A DNA stretch of 64,000 nt from Paraconiothyrium sp. Pb-2020. Taxonomy: Eukaryota > Ascomycota > Dothideomycetes > Pleosporales > Didymosphaeriaceae. The DNA is taken from assembly GCA_022419385.1 (NCBI GenBank), contig JAJUBI010000002.1, positions 372,001 through 436,000 of the forward strand. Direction: 5' to 3'. This document shows, in pieces, positions 32,537 through 44,256 of the stretch. The first letter of the stretch is position 1. The number at the start of each line of letters is the position of its first letter. The translations under genes were made by a program, and so were the position numbers. The notes under the pieces were generated by a model that saw only the letters and a program-made list of their open reading frames with translations, ran no database searches and was not told the origin of the DNA.

Positions 32537-34527
32537 GGTGTTACCGCAATCTAACTTAAAGAGTCGCGAGGAAAACCTTTCTAAACAGCGAAACTGTAGA
32601 TAAGTTTCCATATAGCAGTATTGACATACTAGAAGACTGATATGCAAGAATAGTGGATGCCTAAAGGTGGCTGCAAGGCGTCAAGGTGTAACTCGATGGT
32701 GGCTGTGCTGGCGATCATAGCCCTGAATGGCTGACCTTGCGTCCACAACACATTGCGCGCCCTCACCTCACATCCCAAAAACGCACGTGCTAGACTCCTC
32801 CCATCTGAATCCAGGACGTTATGCTACCTGAGCCAATGAGCGAGGCAGAAGTTCATTAGCTGTGAGACATGCAAGGCTCATGCATAGGTACCTTAGTACT
32901 GTACCAGGTAGTTGAAACATCTTATAGGCAATTAGAGACAGCTATCATATCGAATCGACCTCTGTTTGCACGAAAAGCATCAGAAAGCGAACTGGGATCA
33001 CCAGTCATTCCCCGAGCATGAGCGGCAGTCTTTGCCCTTCTCATGGTGCGCCAGTTGCACCTTATTAACAGTCAAAATCGGCTGCTAGTCTTTAAAGAAT
33101 ACGAAGATGAGGCGGGCTTCCTCCTCTGAATTTGCTGTGCATAACTCAAACATCGCATCGAGAGATGAACTGAGAGCATACCATAGGTAAAGATCGACAT
33201 GAAAATGAATGCCTCATGAAAAGCTCAACAAGTACAATCAACGTTAATCCCTCTATCGGTACTTTGCGAGAAGAATGCTTCCCCCTTACAATGATTAACA
33301 CATGGTTCTAGAGGACTGTGGGACGTAGTCACTGGCTAGTTCAACTCAGTACGCCTGTCTTACTCTAATCTAAAACATATTTAATTTTTCGATACAGCAT
33401 AATGAATAAGATGTGGTGAACATATCTCAGAGTTGATTTGAAGAGAGAACTCTGCCCTGCTAGGATGGGGGAATTCTATTCGCCGAAAACAGTAATCGTA
33501 ACAACGCCACCATGAGGCGATGGAGGTTCGCCATGGAAGGCTAGTCGCACAAACAACGATTACTACTAGATGGGGGAAAATAAAGAGAGCAAAGATTGAA
33601 AGCGATAAAGAAGGAAAGAACATAACAAAGAATCATACAAGTGCGTTAGGCCGGAGGAATGAACGTAGATGCTCGTACTTGAGTAACTATATGGTATGTA
33701 ACTCACTTCAACGCCTCTATCTCTTAAAGTCCACGAAGAGGAGACGTATACGCAAGGCCGTTAATTTTTTTAATCAACTCTTAGGGCAACATTACCTGTC
33801 GTTCGTACATCATCTATCTGCATTTTACCCGCACACATCCTAAAATCCACACTCCAAGTTGGGATGCCGCCTTCCCTCCACGCCAGCACCGCAGAGAGTT
33901 TATAAGGCGCGACGTCTTATCCCCCGCACCACGACGCAACTTTTATGAATTAGCGAAATCAATGCACCTTCTCCAACTCTTCCCACCATCTCACCCAAGT
34001 ACCGCAACCGCACCAGCTTCCGCGGTCTGAACAGCTACTTAAGATCATTTCTCTTCGTATCGCCCTCAGTTTCCTTCGTCTTCTTTTACCCTCCATCCCA
34101 AACCTCACTGATATCACCCCTTCATACCGTTTTCGCTCTTCATGAGGGGCCCGCAAATTCATCGTTAAACCCTGATCCGTCAGAGATCGCTTCCCGGTGC
34201 CAGCAGACCGGGCTTGACTATTGCAACGCCTTCACCCGCATTTTGGTTCTTTTGGCTGGGGCTTTAGGATGTGGAGTACGAAGGGACGATGAAGGTAGAG
34301 TCTAGGAGATTCAAGATAGATAGACCAGGGGCGGTTTTGTGGTATGTGAGTTACTAGGTAAGCTTATGGGGGAAGGAATCGAGATGCGGGTAGAAGCGCC
34401 ATAGATCAAGATCATTCTCGCTTTCGCGCTTTCGGTCTAATCAAAGTATCAAATGGACGTTGAGATGCAGTTTTCAATGATGAAACTACACATGTGTTAT
34501 GCAGCTAGAAAACACTCCCGCAAGCTG
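32537..34527. other. Gene-poor region
   Basis: About 2 kb with no supportable coding region, tRNA or transposon signature. Mildly AT-rich with several T/A runs near 33360-33380 and 33765-33780. Confidence 0.5.
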
Positions 34528-36412
34528 CTATAGAGGCACAGCAGCCCCATCACCACGCAAATCACTTCCTCCACTCCAAACCATAACCCCATCGTCAAAA
34601 TGCTGTCTGATAATCTGTCCTCGTCCAAACATACCCCTACCATACCCGCTCAACTGCTTCACATTGTGCCCCAGTGCCTTTAGTTCTTCTACAACCTTAG
34701 CGTCGATGCCCTCTTCGATGAAAATCGTCGCGTCTGTCACCTTGCCATCATCGCCCGGCATACCCGCTCCAATGCAGATCCTCGGTGAATCTAGAGCATC
34801 CTGAGGATTTAGCTTAAACACCTCCTGGTTGAGAAGCACTTGTACGTGGCCCTGGGGCTGCATGAACCCACCCATGACACCAAAGACACTGTGCAAACTT
34901 TGATCCTTCGCATACGTAATAAGACCCGGGATAATAGTGTGATACGGGCGTTTCCTCGGCGCGAGCACATTCGGATGCTCCTTGTCAAGGCTGAAATTCG
35001 CACCGCGGTTCTGAAGCGTGAAGCCGCAGCCTTTGGGCACGATCGCCGTGCCGAAGCCGCCGTAGTTGCTGTTGATAAAAGAGATGGCGTTGCCTTCGGA
35101 GTCGGAGCAGCAGAAGTAGACTGTGTCGCTCTGAAGATGCGCGGGAGAGCCATGCACAGGCGCAGAAATGACGCTCTTAGCGTCAAACAGCTTTGCGCGC
35201 TCGGCGAGGTAGGGCTGGGAGATGAGGTCTGCGGAGGGCACTTTTACGACGTTGGGGTCGGTGACGAACCAGTGGGCATCGGCGAAGGCGATGCGCAGGG
35301 CTTCGATGACGGCGTGCAGGTGGGCGGTGGTGTTGTGGTCTTTGTGGCTCCATTTTCCTATCTTGCCTTCTTTTTCAAGCTCCTGGATGATGCCGAGGGC
35401 CATCAGGGCGACGATTCCTTGGCCGTTGGGAGGGTGTTCCCAGAGTTCGACGCCGCCGTTAGTGTTCTCGCCTACGCCTTGGCCTGTGTACTTGAGGGAG
35501 ATGGGGTCGACGGGCTCGGAACCGGTTTCTGCGTGGTGTTTGAGATCGTCTAGGGTGAGGAAGCCGCCGAGATCTGAGACGACTTTTGCGAGCTGCTCGG
35601 CTACTTCGCCCTCGTAGAAGCCTTTCTTTCCGTGCTTGGCGAGGAGCTTGTATGTGTTGGCAATAGTTGGGTTGCGCATTATTTCGCCTGCTTTTGGCGG
35701 TCTGCAGCCATCTTTTGCGGAAGCGTCCTTTTTGAGAATCTCAGCAAAGTTAGGAGAGGCGTTCCTGATAGCCGTCTCGCTGGCTGCCCACTTGAGTTCA
35801 GATTAGCAAGTCTCCTTCAAGAATAACCAAGTTTGGACTTACGAAGGAAGCAGAAAGCTCCGAGACGGGAAAGCCCTTGTCAGCGAGCTCGATAGCAGGT
35901 GCCAGGACGTCTTCTAACGAGACCTTCTTGCTTCCGAACCGTTCGACACAGTCTACCCAGCCCGCTGCAGCCCCTGGTACAGTCACAGCATGTACACTGG
36001 ACATTGGAATTTGGCCAGTCTCCCCATCTTTGATGTTCAGAGCATTCCGGATCTTATCAAGCGTTACATCTTTGCCCGAGCGACCTGAGCCATTCATAGC
36101 GGAGACCTTCTTCGTCTTGGCATCGTAAAACAAGCAGAACATATCACCACCAATTCCTGTGGAACCAGGCTCCGTGACATTGATGGCAGCTGCCACGGCT
36201 ACAGCTGCGTCCTACGAAGGTCAGTATATGTTTTGCCCTAATCATTCGGAACATACCGCTGCATTACCACCCTTACGGAGAACCTCAATGCCAGCAGCAC
36301 TGGCGAGCGGTTGCGTACATGATACGATGCCCTTTGTGCTATGTATCACAGACCGTCTGCTAGGAAAGTTGACGAACTGGGGTTCAGGGTGGGGTTACAC
36401 GTTGGCGCCCAT
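34528..36412 (-). CDS. Gamma-glutamyltransferase (YwrD-like subgroup), stop at codon 6
   Basis: An Ntn-hydrolase of the gamma-glutamyltranspeptidase family, acting on glutathione-like or acyl-amide substrates. Exons 36257-36412, 35843-36211 and 34528-35790 join in phase to about 595 codons. Family blocks: SRRSVIHSTKGIVSCTQPLA, GGNAADAAVAVAAAINVTEP across intron 1, STGIGGDMFC, and the self-cleavage nucleophile Thr in SDTVYFCCSDSEGN, followed by SFINSNYGGFGTA as in YwrD-type members. No signal peptide. The only ATG before the conserved region (36412) is followed at codon 6 by TAA (36395-36397), just before the conserved FVNFPSRRSV text. Either this is a nonsense change (tyrosine codon) or a 39-nt intron (36356-36394) removes it. 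See findings. Confidence 0.8.
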
Positions 36413-36845
36413 AGTGGAGTAGCAGCAGCGGGGTAATCTGTGTTTAGCAGTCTTGGATGCTTGTAGTGCAAAACGTATGAGACGGAAGCGTGTTTGTATG
36501 TGAAAGTGTATTGCATTTGGTATTTGCCAGGGTGTCACTATTATTCTAGGTCCCTGACGGCTACATACGGAGAAAAGAGCTGCCGCTGGGCTTGCCGACG
36601 GAAATCGATCAAAAAGATATGAGAGGTCCCGCGCCAATGGAGGGGCTTTATGACGTTTTGAGGACGGGACCGAGGCGCGGAGGAGGGGAAGTTGGAGATA
36701 ACTGACGGACCCAGATCAGATGCCGATGCTCGGAGCTAGAGCGCATCACGTCCAGCGCGTTCCGCCAAGCGTCGGTTTTTCGGAATGGCGCGTCTGCCAT
36801 TGCATGCATCTTTAGACAAACGCGTAGCATCTGAGTCCGTCAGGA

Positions 36846-38211
36846 ATGTTGAAAGCTCCTTGGATTTGTCGCAGCTGTCTCGTTCGCCTTGCTCGACCGG
36901 CATTCAGACGGCAAGTGCGCCTCCAGTCCACAGGTAAGTGCGACGGCTGCTTTCTCCAGAAGTCTGCTCACAGTGTTGTAGCTGCTACACCAGACACTGT
37001 TCCTGCCGCACTCCTTACACGCGCCCGCGGCATCGCCCTTGAGCATAGGCAATTGACGGACAAGCTCGCAAATGGCTTCGATACGCGTGCGGCAAAGCGC
37101 ATGGGCGAGTGCAGCCCCATCGTGAATGCACTGGGAGAATGGGACAAGGCGAATGAGGTGCGTTAGGATTTCTGTTGCATTGTGCAGACATGCTTGGCCA
37201 TATTCATACTGATTTGCTAAGTCTGTGGCAGAGCTCACATCCCTGATACACGACCCCGACAGCGATGCGGAACTGCGAGAGTTGGCCGCCGACGACCTCG
37301 GAACGACACGCGAACAGCTGCAAATCGCGTCGCAGAGTCTTATTAGCTCGCTGGTACCCGTACACCCTTTCGCCCATCTACCGTGTCTTATGGAGATAAG
37401 ACCGGGCGCTGGTGGATCCGAGGCGGCCATATTCGCTGGCGACCTCCTGCGCATGTATCAGGGCTTCTGCAACCGCAACGGGTTCCGCACGACGCTGTTG
37501 AAGTACGAGAACACCAATGGTACGCAAGAAGCTGGTATACCACTTTCGGAAGCCATCCTCGAGATCGATCAGGACAATGCATACGGTGTGTTCCGCACCG
37601 AGGCTGGTGTGCATCGCGTGCAGCGTGTCCCAGCGACCGAAAAGAGCGGTCGCACTCATACGAGCGCCGCATCCATTCATGTTCTGCCTAGCTTGCAGGA
37701 GAATAGCACAGCATCCGAAGATTTCGATGATCCCGAAAGCGACTACTATATCGATGTCAAGGAGGTGCGACTCGAGGTCATGAGAGCCAGCGGCGCGGGC
37801 GGACAGCACGTCAACAAGACTGAGTCGGCGGTGCGCCTGACACACATACCCACCAACACGGTCGTGTCAATGCAGGACTCTAGGTCGCAAATTAAAAACA
37901 AGGAGAAGGCATGGGCACTGCTCCGCGCGCGAATCGCTCAGCTACGGCGGGAGAAGCGAGAGGAAGAGATGGTCGCCATGCGGCGCAGCGTCGTGGGTGT
38001 CGCTAAGATGGGTCGCGGAGACAAGATCCGGACATACAACTATGGCCAACAGAGAGTCACCGATCACAGGAGCGGAATGACGGTGATGAACCTTGATGAT
38101 GTTATGGAAGGTGGGCAAACACTCGACGAGGTTATGGACAGCGTGAGGAGCTGGCTCATGGAGCGCGATGTGGAGGCCCTCATTGCTGAGGAATCAGAGA
38201 CAAAAAAGTAG
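36846..38211 (+). CDS. MRF1: Mitochondrial peptide chain release factor 1
   Basis: A 417-residue class I release factor that recognises UAA/UAG and hydrolyses peptidyl-tRNA on mitoribosomes. Exons 36846-36933, 36982-37157, 37222-38211. The Arg-rich, acid-poor N-terminus (WICRSCLVRLARPAFRRQVRLQST) fits a mitochondrial presequence. RPGAGGSEAAIFAGDLLRM and VHRVQRVPATEKSGRTHTS are RF1-type signatures; the catalytic GGQ is in ASGAGGQHVNKTESAVR near residue 265. The 48-nt first intron is a multiple of three and has no stop, so an unspliced form would still be in frame. Divergent from the gamma-glutamyltransferase gene, 0.43 kb apart. Confidence 0.95.
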
Positions 38212-39073
38212 TGTTGCGAACAATCTCCGCATCAAGCACAATATCCCTTACACGTCACTGATCAAACTCTTGAGTCGAGTGACGAAGCTTGCTCACCACT
38301 CGTAGTAGCCCTGTCATCGACTGAGCGACGATACATTCACGTCAATTGGCCAGCCACCTCTGAATGGGTGCGATATCCCATTGAGTCGCCTTCGAGATCC
38401 GTACAGCTCAAGGCCATACGGTCAAGCTGAAAGTTGGACTGAACTTCCATCGAATGACTTCTTTCCACCAAACCAAATGCCACCGATGCTGTCAGCCGAC
38501 CATTTTCTTATCAATCGATGCGTTGTTGCATATGCGCCAGGTCTCTCAACAGCGCCCTGTTTCGAAGCACGCCACCTATTCATCAGCCTCTTCAGACGGT
38601 GCAGCATCGTCTGTGTATCGTCTGGCACTACACTGCGGTATCCGGGACTGAATCCACCTGTCAGTTGATTCCAAATGGAACTGATCATAGATGCACAGCT
38701 GAACGGATACAACACAATCGGTAACGCTAAGGTCTGATGCTCCATGAAATGAGAATGCGAGCATTCCGGTCAGCAAGGTGGGGTGAAAGGGCTATGCCTG
38801 AACGGCACAAGCGCGGGAAGCTGACTGGTGAAGGCAATCCATCATGGCTGCAACCGCTGCGCCTTCTGTATGCAATATAATCCTGTCAAAGGCAACAATT
38901 GGAGGCGACCACTGAGAGCCATCTTAGCCGTCCAGTACCATGTTGTCGCCCGGCTCGCCTGCAGTTGTTGCCTGCGTGCAACCTCGTCTAATGGGTGAGA
39001 CAAGGCTGAGCGGATCGTATATAGCCCAGCCAACACTTCACGGACATCGCTGGAAAGCTGTATCGATCGCTTT
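38212..39073. other. Intergenic region
   Basis: No gene recognised; promoter side of the large rvt-like gene. Confidence 0.5.
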
Positions 39074-42056
39074 ATGCTTTCCGTCATGTCGTCCTCCCCG
39101 TCACCCACGATGTCTCCTGTATTGCGGGAGACTGCCAACCTCAAGATCGAGGAACTCAAACGCTTCAGGGATGACTTTACGAAAAACATCATCGGCAACC
39201 TCAACAGAGCATACGATCAACATGAGGCTAGGGATTCTATTTTGGTGCGGCTCACGACCCTGCTTAAACGCGTCGAGGCATACGAAGCCTACGGCGTCGT
39301 GGACGATGAGTTCGCTATGTGGATTCGACGTATCGAACAAGCGCAAAACGACAAGTCCATTACGTCCCAAAAACTTGTCTCCATGGAGAACGCCTTTCAC
39401 CACAAGCTCGACGAATTCGCGAACCGCCTGGCGATGTCGGAGTTTCACGTCTCCTTGATGGAGCACGCTCTTCATACTCCAGACATCCACACAGACATCG
39501 GAGCTATGTTGGACAAGGTCGCTCTCGACGATGAGTTTGAGCTAATTGAAGAGGAAGTAGACAGCGTCTATACCGCGTTTGAGCAACATGCGTTTGAGAA
39601 GAGAGACCCCAACGACAAGGCCATCAAGGACTACCTCGCCCACCTCTTTGACGACGCTGTTGGCGACGTACAAATTCAACAACTTCGACGACAGATTGCA
39701 AACTATGGAGACGATTTGCTGCTTGGCGAAGATAAGCTCAACGTGGAACTCGTGGAATGGTGCATTGAAGACTTACAGAGGAATGAATTGCTAAGCGCAG
39801 AGAAAAGGTCCACACTTCAGAGCTACTTACAATCCGAAGCCGCATTACGCGAGCTCACCGAGACACTCAATGCGAAGTCGATTCGCCATTGGGACTGGCG
39901 CAACGGCGACGAAGGACTACTTGTTACAGCCAAGAAGAACGCGGATGGCAAGTACTGCATCACTGTCGAAGAGGACATCATAGACATGCTCTTCCTCCAC
40001 ACCTTAGCGGTTCGATGGGGCATGGAAGTAAAGGACGGTCTGAAAGGGCTAACCTCAACTCGCGCTGGAACTAACGAAGTCACTTCGGAGGAGCTCGAAA
40101 AGCGCGAGTACTATCTTCAGGGTCCTCGGCCTCCTCAGACTACTTCTTGCACTACATGCCATCCTCACATGCGTTCGAGCCCCCCGAGAGATTATTCAGT
40201 GCCTGCGCCCCCACCCCCACAAGTACGTTGTCTTCCTAGCTTTTCTGCTATCTTTTACTCACATCGCGCAGCAGCCAATGTATTATCCGCCATACAGACC
40301 CGCCACCAAGCAACGACGCAAAATTGTGGTGCCCCCTGCACCTCGCTTCAATAGCCACATGGCGCGAAGCAGAAACGCTCGCCGTAGCCTCCGGGCCCCT
40401 CAGCCGCCGCCTCTACCGGTTGGGTCAGGTACGTTGGACGAGGAACGCGTCAGGGTTTACATGAAAGACTTCTTCTTGTCCAGACTGCCAAAGTCTGAGG
40501 GATGTTCGGCAGAAAAAGTAAGCGATGCGGAGACCACAGCTGCCCTGTTCAAAATGCTCGCTCTAGATATCAAAACCCGCGAAGCTTTTGACGGCAGCGT
40601 TCACGGGATCAGTGCGAACTTTCGATCCTTTGCTTCTTCCATGCCACATGAAACCATACTCGCGGTGCTCGGGTACATCGGCGTATCTGAGGAGTGGCTC
40701 AGCATTTTCAAGCGCTTCCTGAGTGCACCCCTCAACATGGGTCCTGTCGTTCGCGGTACTTCGGACCAGGTTCGCACGCGGACTTCGGGTATGCCGATTG
40801 CTCACGCCTTCGAGACTTTCTTTGGAGAGGTAGTGCTGTTCTGCCTTGATTTGGCCGTTTCGTTCAGAACGAGCTCGGAGCACACGACTCCCTACCTGCT
40901 CCGCCTGCGCGATGAATGCTACTTCGTTGGCAAGCAGCAGCAGTGCGAAGAAGCACACGAACAGATTGAGACCTTCGCAAAGGTCATGGGTCTGGATGTC
41001 GTCGTGAAAGATTTATTCCCACCCGCCTCTGGTCCCGGCGTGACCATAGAGTATCTTACTTTCCATCGCAACAATGCCGATGATTCGGAAAGGCCGAACA
41101 AGATTACAATCTCCGTCAACATTGCGGAGGTCTCTCGCGATGCTCGTCGAGTCAAAAGTCTACTGGCGTCTTGTCAGACAGTGTTCGGATGGGTCACCGT
41201 GTGGAACCGCTCGATCGGCGCTTATGGATCGCATGGTTTCGGTCCGCTCGCCAACGTGTTCGGTAGACCACACCTGCAAGCTGTCACGAAAGCTTACAAC
41301 CTCGTCTACGACATCATCTTCGAGGACAGCAACTTGACGGAGCATGTACAGAAGCTCCTACCCTTCGCTCTGCCACGTGGAGACTCAACGTTCACCCTTG
41401 AGGCATGGATTCATCTTCCTACCGCATACGGTGGTCTCGGCGTCAAGAACCCCTACGCCACCCTCAACCATGCGCGTAACATGCTGAATGATCCTGAAGC
41501 CGCCTTGCAAGACTACCTCTCAAGCGAGCAGAAGTACTACGAGTACACAGCCAAGATTTTCGACAAGCTCACCACCAAACAACGACAAGACAAGCTCAGT
41601 GGCATATTCGACGGCGATTACGATCGCATCGCAGCCGTCTTCGGGCCCGACTGGCGGACAACCACGGCGACCTTCCCTAGCTTAGAAGACCTCACCGCTC
41701 GCCGCGAACGCCATTTTGTCGAACTGAGCTACTTCGATCCAAACCCCTTCGCCCATCCTCATAACTACAACCCCTTCACCTCCTATAGCTCTTACCATGC
41801 CCGTCCCTCTGTCCCGCCACCAGACCTCCTCAACACATACCGCATGCTCGCCGGTCCCGCCCCTCCCTCGCATTTCAGCGCGAGCGACAGGGTGTTAGAC
41901 GATGTGTACCGCCTCGCTGGCAAGTTGGATATGGAGCGCTGGGAGAAGTTAACTCCGGAGGATAAGTGGGCGGTGGGGCTGTATGGGGATGATGCTTTGA
42001 GGCGTTTGGCGGGTTGGAGGTTTGGTGGGGGGAGGGGGTGCCGAGGGAGGTGTTGA
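39074..42056 (+). CDS. Reverse-transcriptase-like cellular protein (rvt family), degenerate active site
   Basis: A 977-residue protein in two exons (39074-40222, 40272-42056; 49-nt GTACGT..GCAG intron). The N-terminal 380 residues are helical, charged and coiled-coil-like. A basic Pro-rich linker (about 384-435) follows. The C-terminal half resembles the fungal single-copy cellular reverse transcriptases called rvt: PHETILAVLGYIGVSEEWL then FKRFLSAPL, GMPIAHAFETFFGEVVLFCLD (RT motif B region, about 556), YLLRLRDECYFVG (motif C, about 590-603), and FGWVTVWNRSIGAY then FGPLANVFGRPH (post-RT region). No integrase, RNase H or flanking repeats are seen, so it is not a normal retroelement. Expected catalytic Asp positions read Asn499 (motif A) and Asp597-Glu598 (motif C). 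The 3' end is shifted out of frame in a G tract. Family assignment is from memory of motifs; the start could also be the ATG at 39086. Confidence 0.75.
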
Positions 42057-42175
42057 GGGTCGTGAGAGGGGAGGAGGGGGAGGTGGCGGACGATGGGAGT
42101 AGTTATTTGTCGGGGTATTGAGGGGGGAGGTAGAAGGGGAGAGGGGGTTGGCGGTGAGGGGGCGTTCTGAATGGG
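42015..42175 (+). repeat. Polypurine G-rich tract over the 3' end of the rvt-like gene
   Basis: The strand carries many runs of 3-6 G separated by A, T or GA (for example GGTGGGGGGAGGGGG at 42022-42036), with potential to form G-quadruplexes or to cause polymerase slippage. Confidence 0.6.
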
Positions 42176-43288
42176 CGAGACGAGACTAACGTTTTCTATT
42201 CTCATGCAGTTTCTCCCCTGGCTTGGAAGCCTGGGTTCGGGCTAAGGCGGAAGGAGTGGGGGCTTTACAACGGGGGAATTCGTATGTGGGGCTACTGCGA
42301 GCCTGGAGGGGTTTCGAAGACAGACCGAGACTAGGCTTCGGAGCTGGGGGAAACCGTATGTTCGCGTAACGGCCAATACGAAACGAATTTCATGTCAAAC
42401 CTTTTAAGTTGACTGACGATGACTATGGTGTTTCTGCAGGAATCTCTGCGTTGTACAGTGATGACGAGTATGAAAAAAATCAGGACAATCAAATAATCCG
42501 CAATTCGCAATCAATCTGTTGCTTTGTAGCAAGGCGATGGTCGAGCATCTATCAGATATCAAACCACGTGTCACATAGTGTATGTGTAGGCCCTCTGCTT
42601 ATCGTCCTGGCGCTCCTCTTTATAGATCACCTCATTGGAAGGCGGTCGTGCTATATAAGATTAATTATTCCAGGATGGGTTACGGAGCCGTGAGTGCTGA
42701 GTTGCGACTATCATTTCCGACGGTGGAGGAAAGAATCTGGCGCCGATAGCAAGACTAAGCACACTGCGCAGTGGTCTGTTCGGTTGCGGATTGGCTCCTC
42801 ACCAAGATTGTTATCTTCAGACTCTACATATTCCTCTTCTCCGTCGTCCAAAGTTTGAAGATCCCAAAGCCTGTTGTCGCCGTCGTTGTTGGAGACTGGG
42901 CTGCCGAATAGTTCGTCAAATCGACCTCGCTCGTTATACGCTGCCGTTGGTCGAGTGACCCTTTGAGGCCGTCCACGCCCGCTCGCGGAGACTTGACAGC
43001 AGATGCATCTGGCATTTGGGGTTCGACAAGAAGAGGTGAGAGGAAGGGTGGAGCGCTGAGGTTGGAAAAATTCATTGGTGAAAATCACACATACCGTGGG
43101 TTATTCACGGGTCTAGATGACCACGCGAGGATATGCCAGATGCCTGTTGCGTCTTTCATCACTTCTCCTGAGGTATGTGAAAATGAACATATACCGACGT
43201 GTTTCACTCAACCTTCCGATTTCACTATACCAGGGCATTGGCACTTGCACTGACTACCAGAGCCCGTGCGCTTTAGATGATCGAGACG
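42122..43288. other. Intergenic region with a doubtful minus-strand ORF
   Basis: A minus-strand ATG at 43075 (MNFSNLSAPPFLSP) opens a frame whose overlapping alternative frame (42711-43088) looks more protein-like (GRGRPQRVTRPTAAYNERGR, then an acidic stretch). A frameshifted relic is possible; no gene is called. Confidence 0.35.
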
Positions 43289-43298
43289 CCAATATAAA
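43289..43298 (+). promoter_or_regulatory. CCAAT and TATA elements
   Basis: CCAAT and TATAAA overlap at 43289-43298, 143 bp upstream of the ATG at 43441. Confidence 0.5.
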
Positions 43299-43440
43299 GC
43301 TACACAGGCTGGAATCACCCTATCCTTTCCATCAACTCGCCAGTCATCAACATCACTATCAACTTCGGTACACACCCTCTCTCCTTTTTCCAACACAAGG
43401 ATACTGACATCGAGACTAGCTATCAACAAGCGGTATCACG

Positions 43441-44256
43441 ATGTCTAGCACATCCTTTCACCAGAAATCCGCTCCTGAGACCATCGATGTCGAGATGATG
43501 GATGTCGAGATGATGGATGTCGAATCCAGGGTGTTGGAGGTCGATGAGCACGGCGTGCCAATTCTCCCCGACGGCGCCAAATGGAAGGGCCCCATTCCCG
43601 TCGCCTACCCCCGATCCGGATGGTCCACCATCTCCGTATCCCCCAACGATGCCGTCGAGCCCTACGAAAAACGGCCCAACTGGGCCGCCAACGGCGTCGA
43701 AGTATCGCTGCGAGCGGATGTACCTGCAGGCGACCCCCTACTCACCGAGTACTCCGTAGACACTTGGGTCGGCACCATGTTCATCTTCATCAGCCGCATG
43801 ATGGGCGAGACAAAGTTCAAGTACTACAAGAACCTCGTCCTGCACTTCCTTGACAAACGCTTCCTCGACCAGTACACGGGCGAGGAGGTAGATCCGCGTG
43901 CAGAGGGCAGTCTGTTCGATTTTCTCGCCCAGAACCTACGGGTTTGCTATCTGCACAACGACATCGCGCGTCAATTGAATATCGTTCCCGTCTTCCCTGA
44001 GCTCCCGCCGGCGGATGAGGAGATTGTCAGTCTGATCAAGCGTATTGCTGACGACTGGGGAAGGGAGCTGAGGATTGAGGATGGCCAGCCGGTTACGAGG
44101 AATGGTGATCGCGTGGGGCGGGAGGACGACGATGACTTTGAGAAAGAAGCTTGCTTGACTGCTATGGAGGTGCTGGCAAAGTGGACTGGAAGTATTCCCA
44201 AGAGGGGTAGGGGAGTGGGCACTCTGCTTGCTGCTTTTGGCGGCATCAAGATGTAG
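43441..44256 (+). CDS. Hypothetical protein with N-terminal DVEMM repeats
   Basis: A 271-residue intronless, acidic protein of unknown family. Near residue 16 a 15-bp unit gives DVEMMDVEMMDVE, a short tandem repeat. The middle has a hydrophobic helical segment (SVDTWVGTMFIFISRMMGET) that is too polar at its ends for a sure membrane span, followed by KYYKNLVLHFLDKRFLDQY. The codon usage is strongly C-biased in the third position in the first half, supporting a real gene. No signal peptide. CCAAT/TATA lie 0.14 kb upstream. Confidence 0.7.
   Translation: MSSTSFHQKSAPETIDVEMMDVEMMDVESRVLEVDEHGVPILPDGAKWKGPIPVAYPRSGWSTISVSPNDAVEPYEKRPNWAANGVEVSLRADVPAGDPLLTEYSVDTWVGTMFIFISRMMGETKFKYYKNLVLHFLDKRFLDQYTGEEVDPRAEGSLFDFLAQNLRVCYLHNDIARQLNIVPVFPELPPADEEIVSLIKRIADDWGRELRIEDGQPVTRNGDRVGREDDDDFEKEACLTAMEVLAKWTGSIPKRGRGVGTLLAAFGGIKM

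Noticed and set aside
34840..35553. Plus-strand ORF of 237 codons
   Set aside because: Antisense to the gamma-glutamyltransferase exon 3; no independent signal.
39074..42056. Interpretation of the RT-like gene as a LINE or LTR retrotransposon
   Set aside because: No integrase, RNase H, endonuclease, gag-like zinc knuckle, terminal repeats or poly-A tail; a spliceosomal intron interrupts it.
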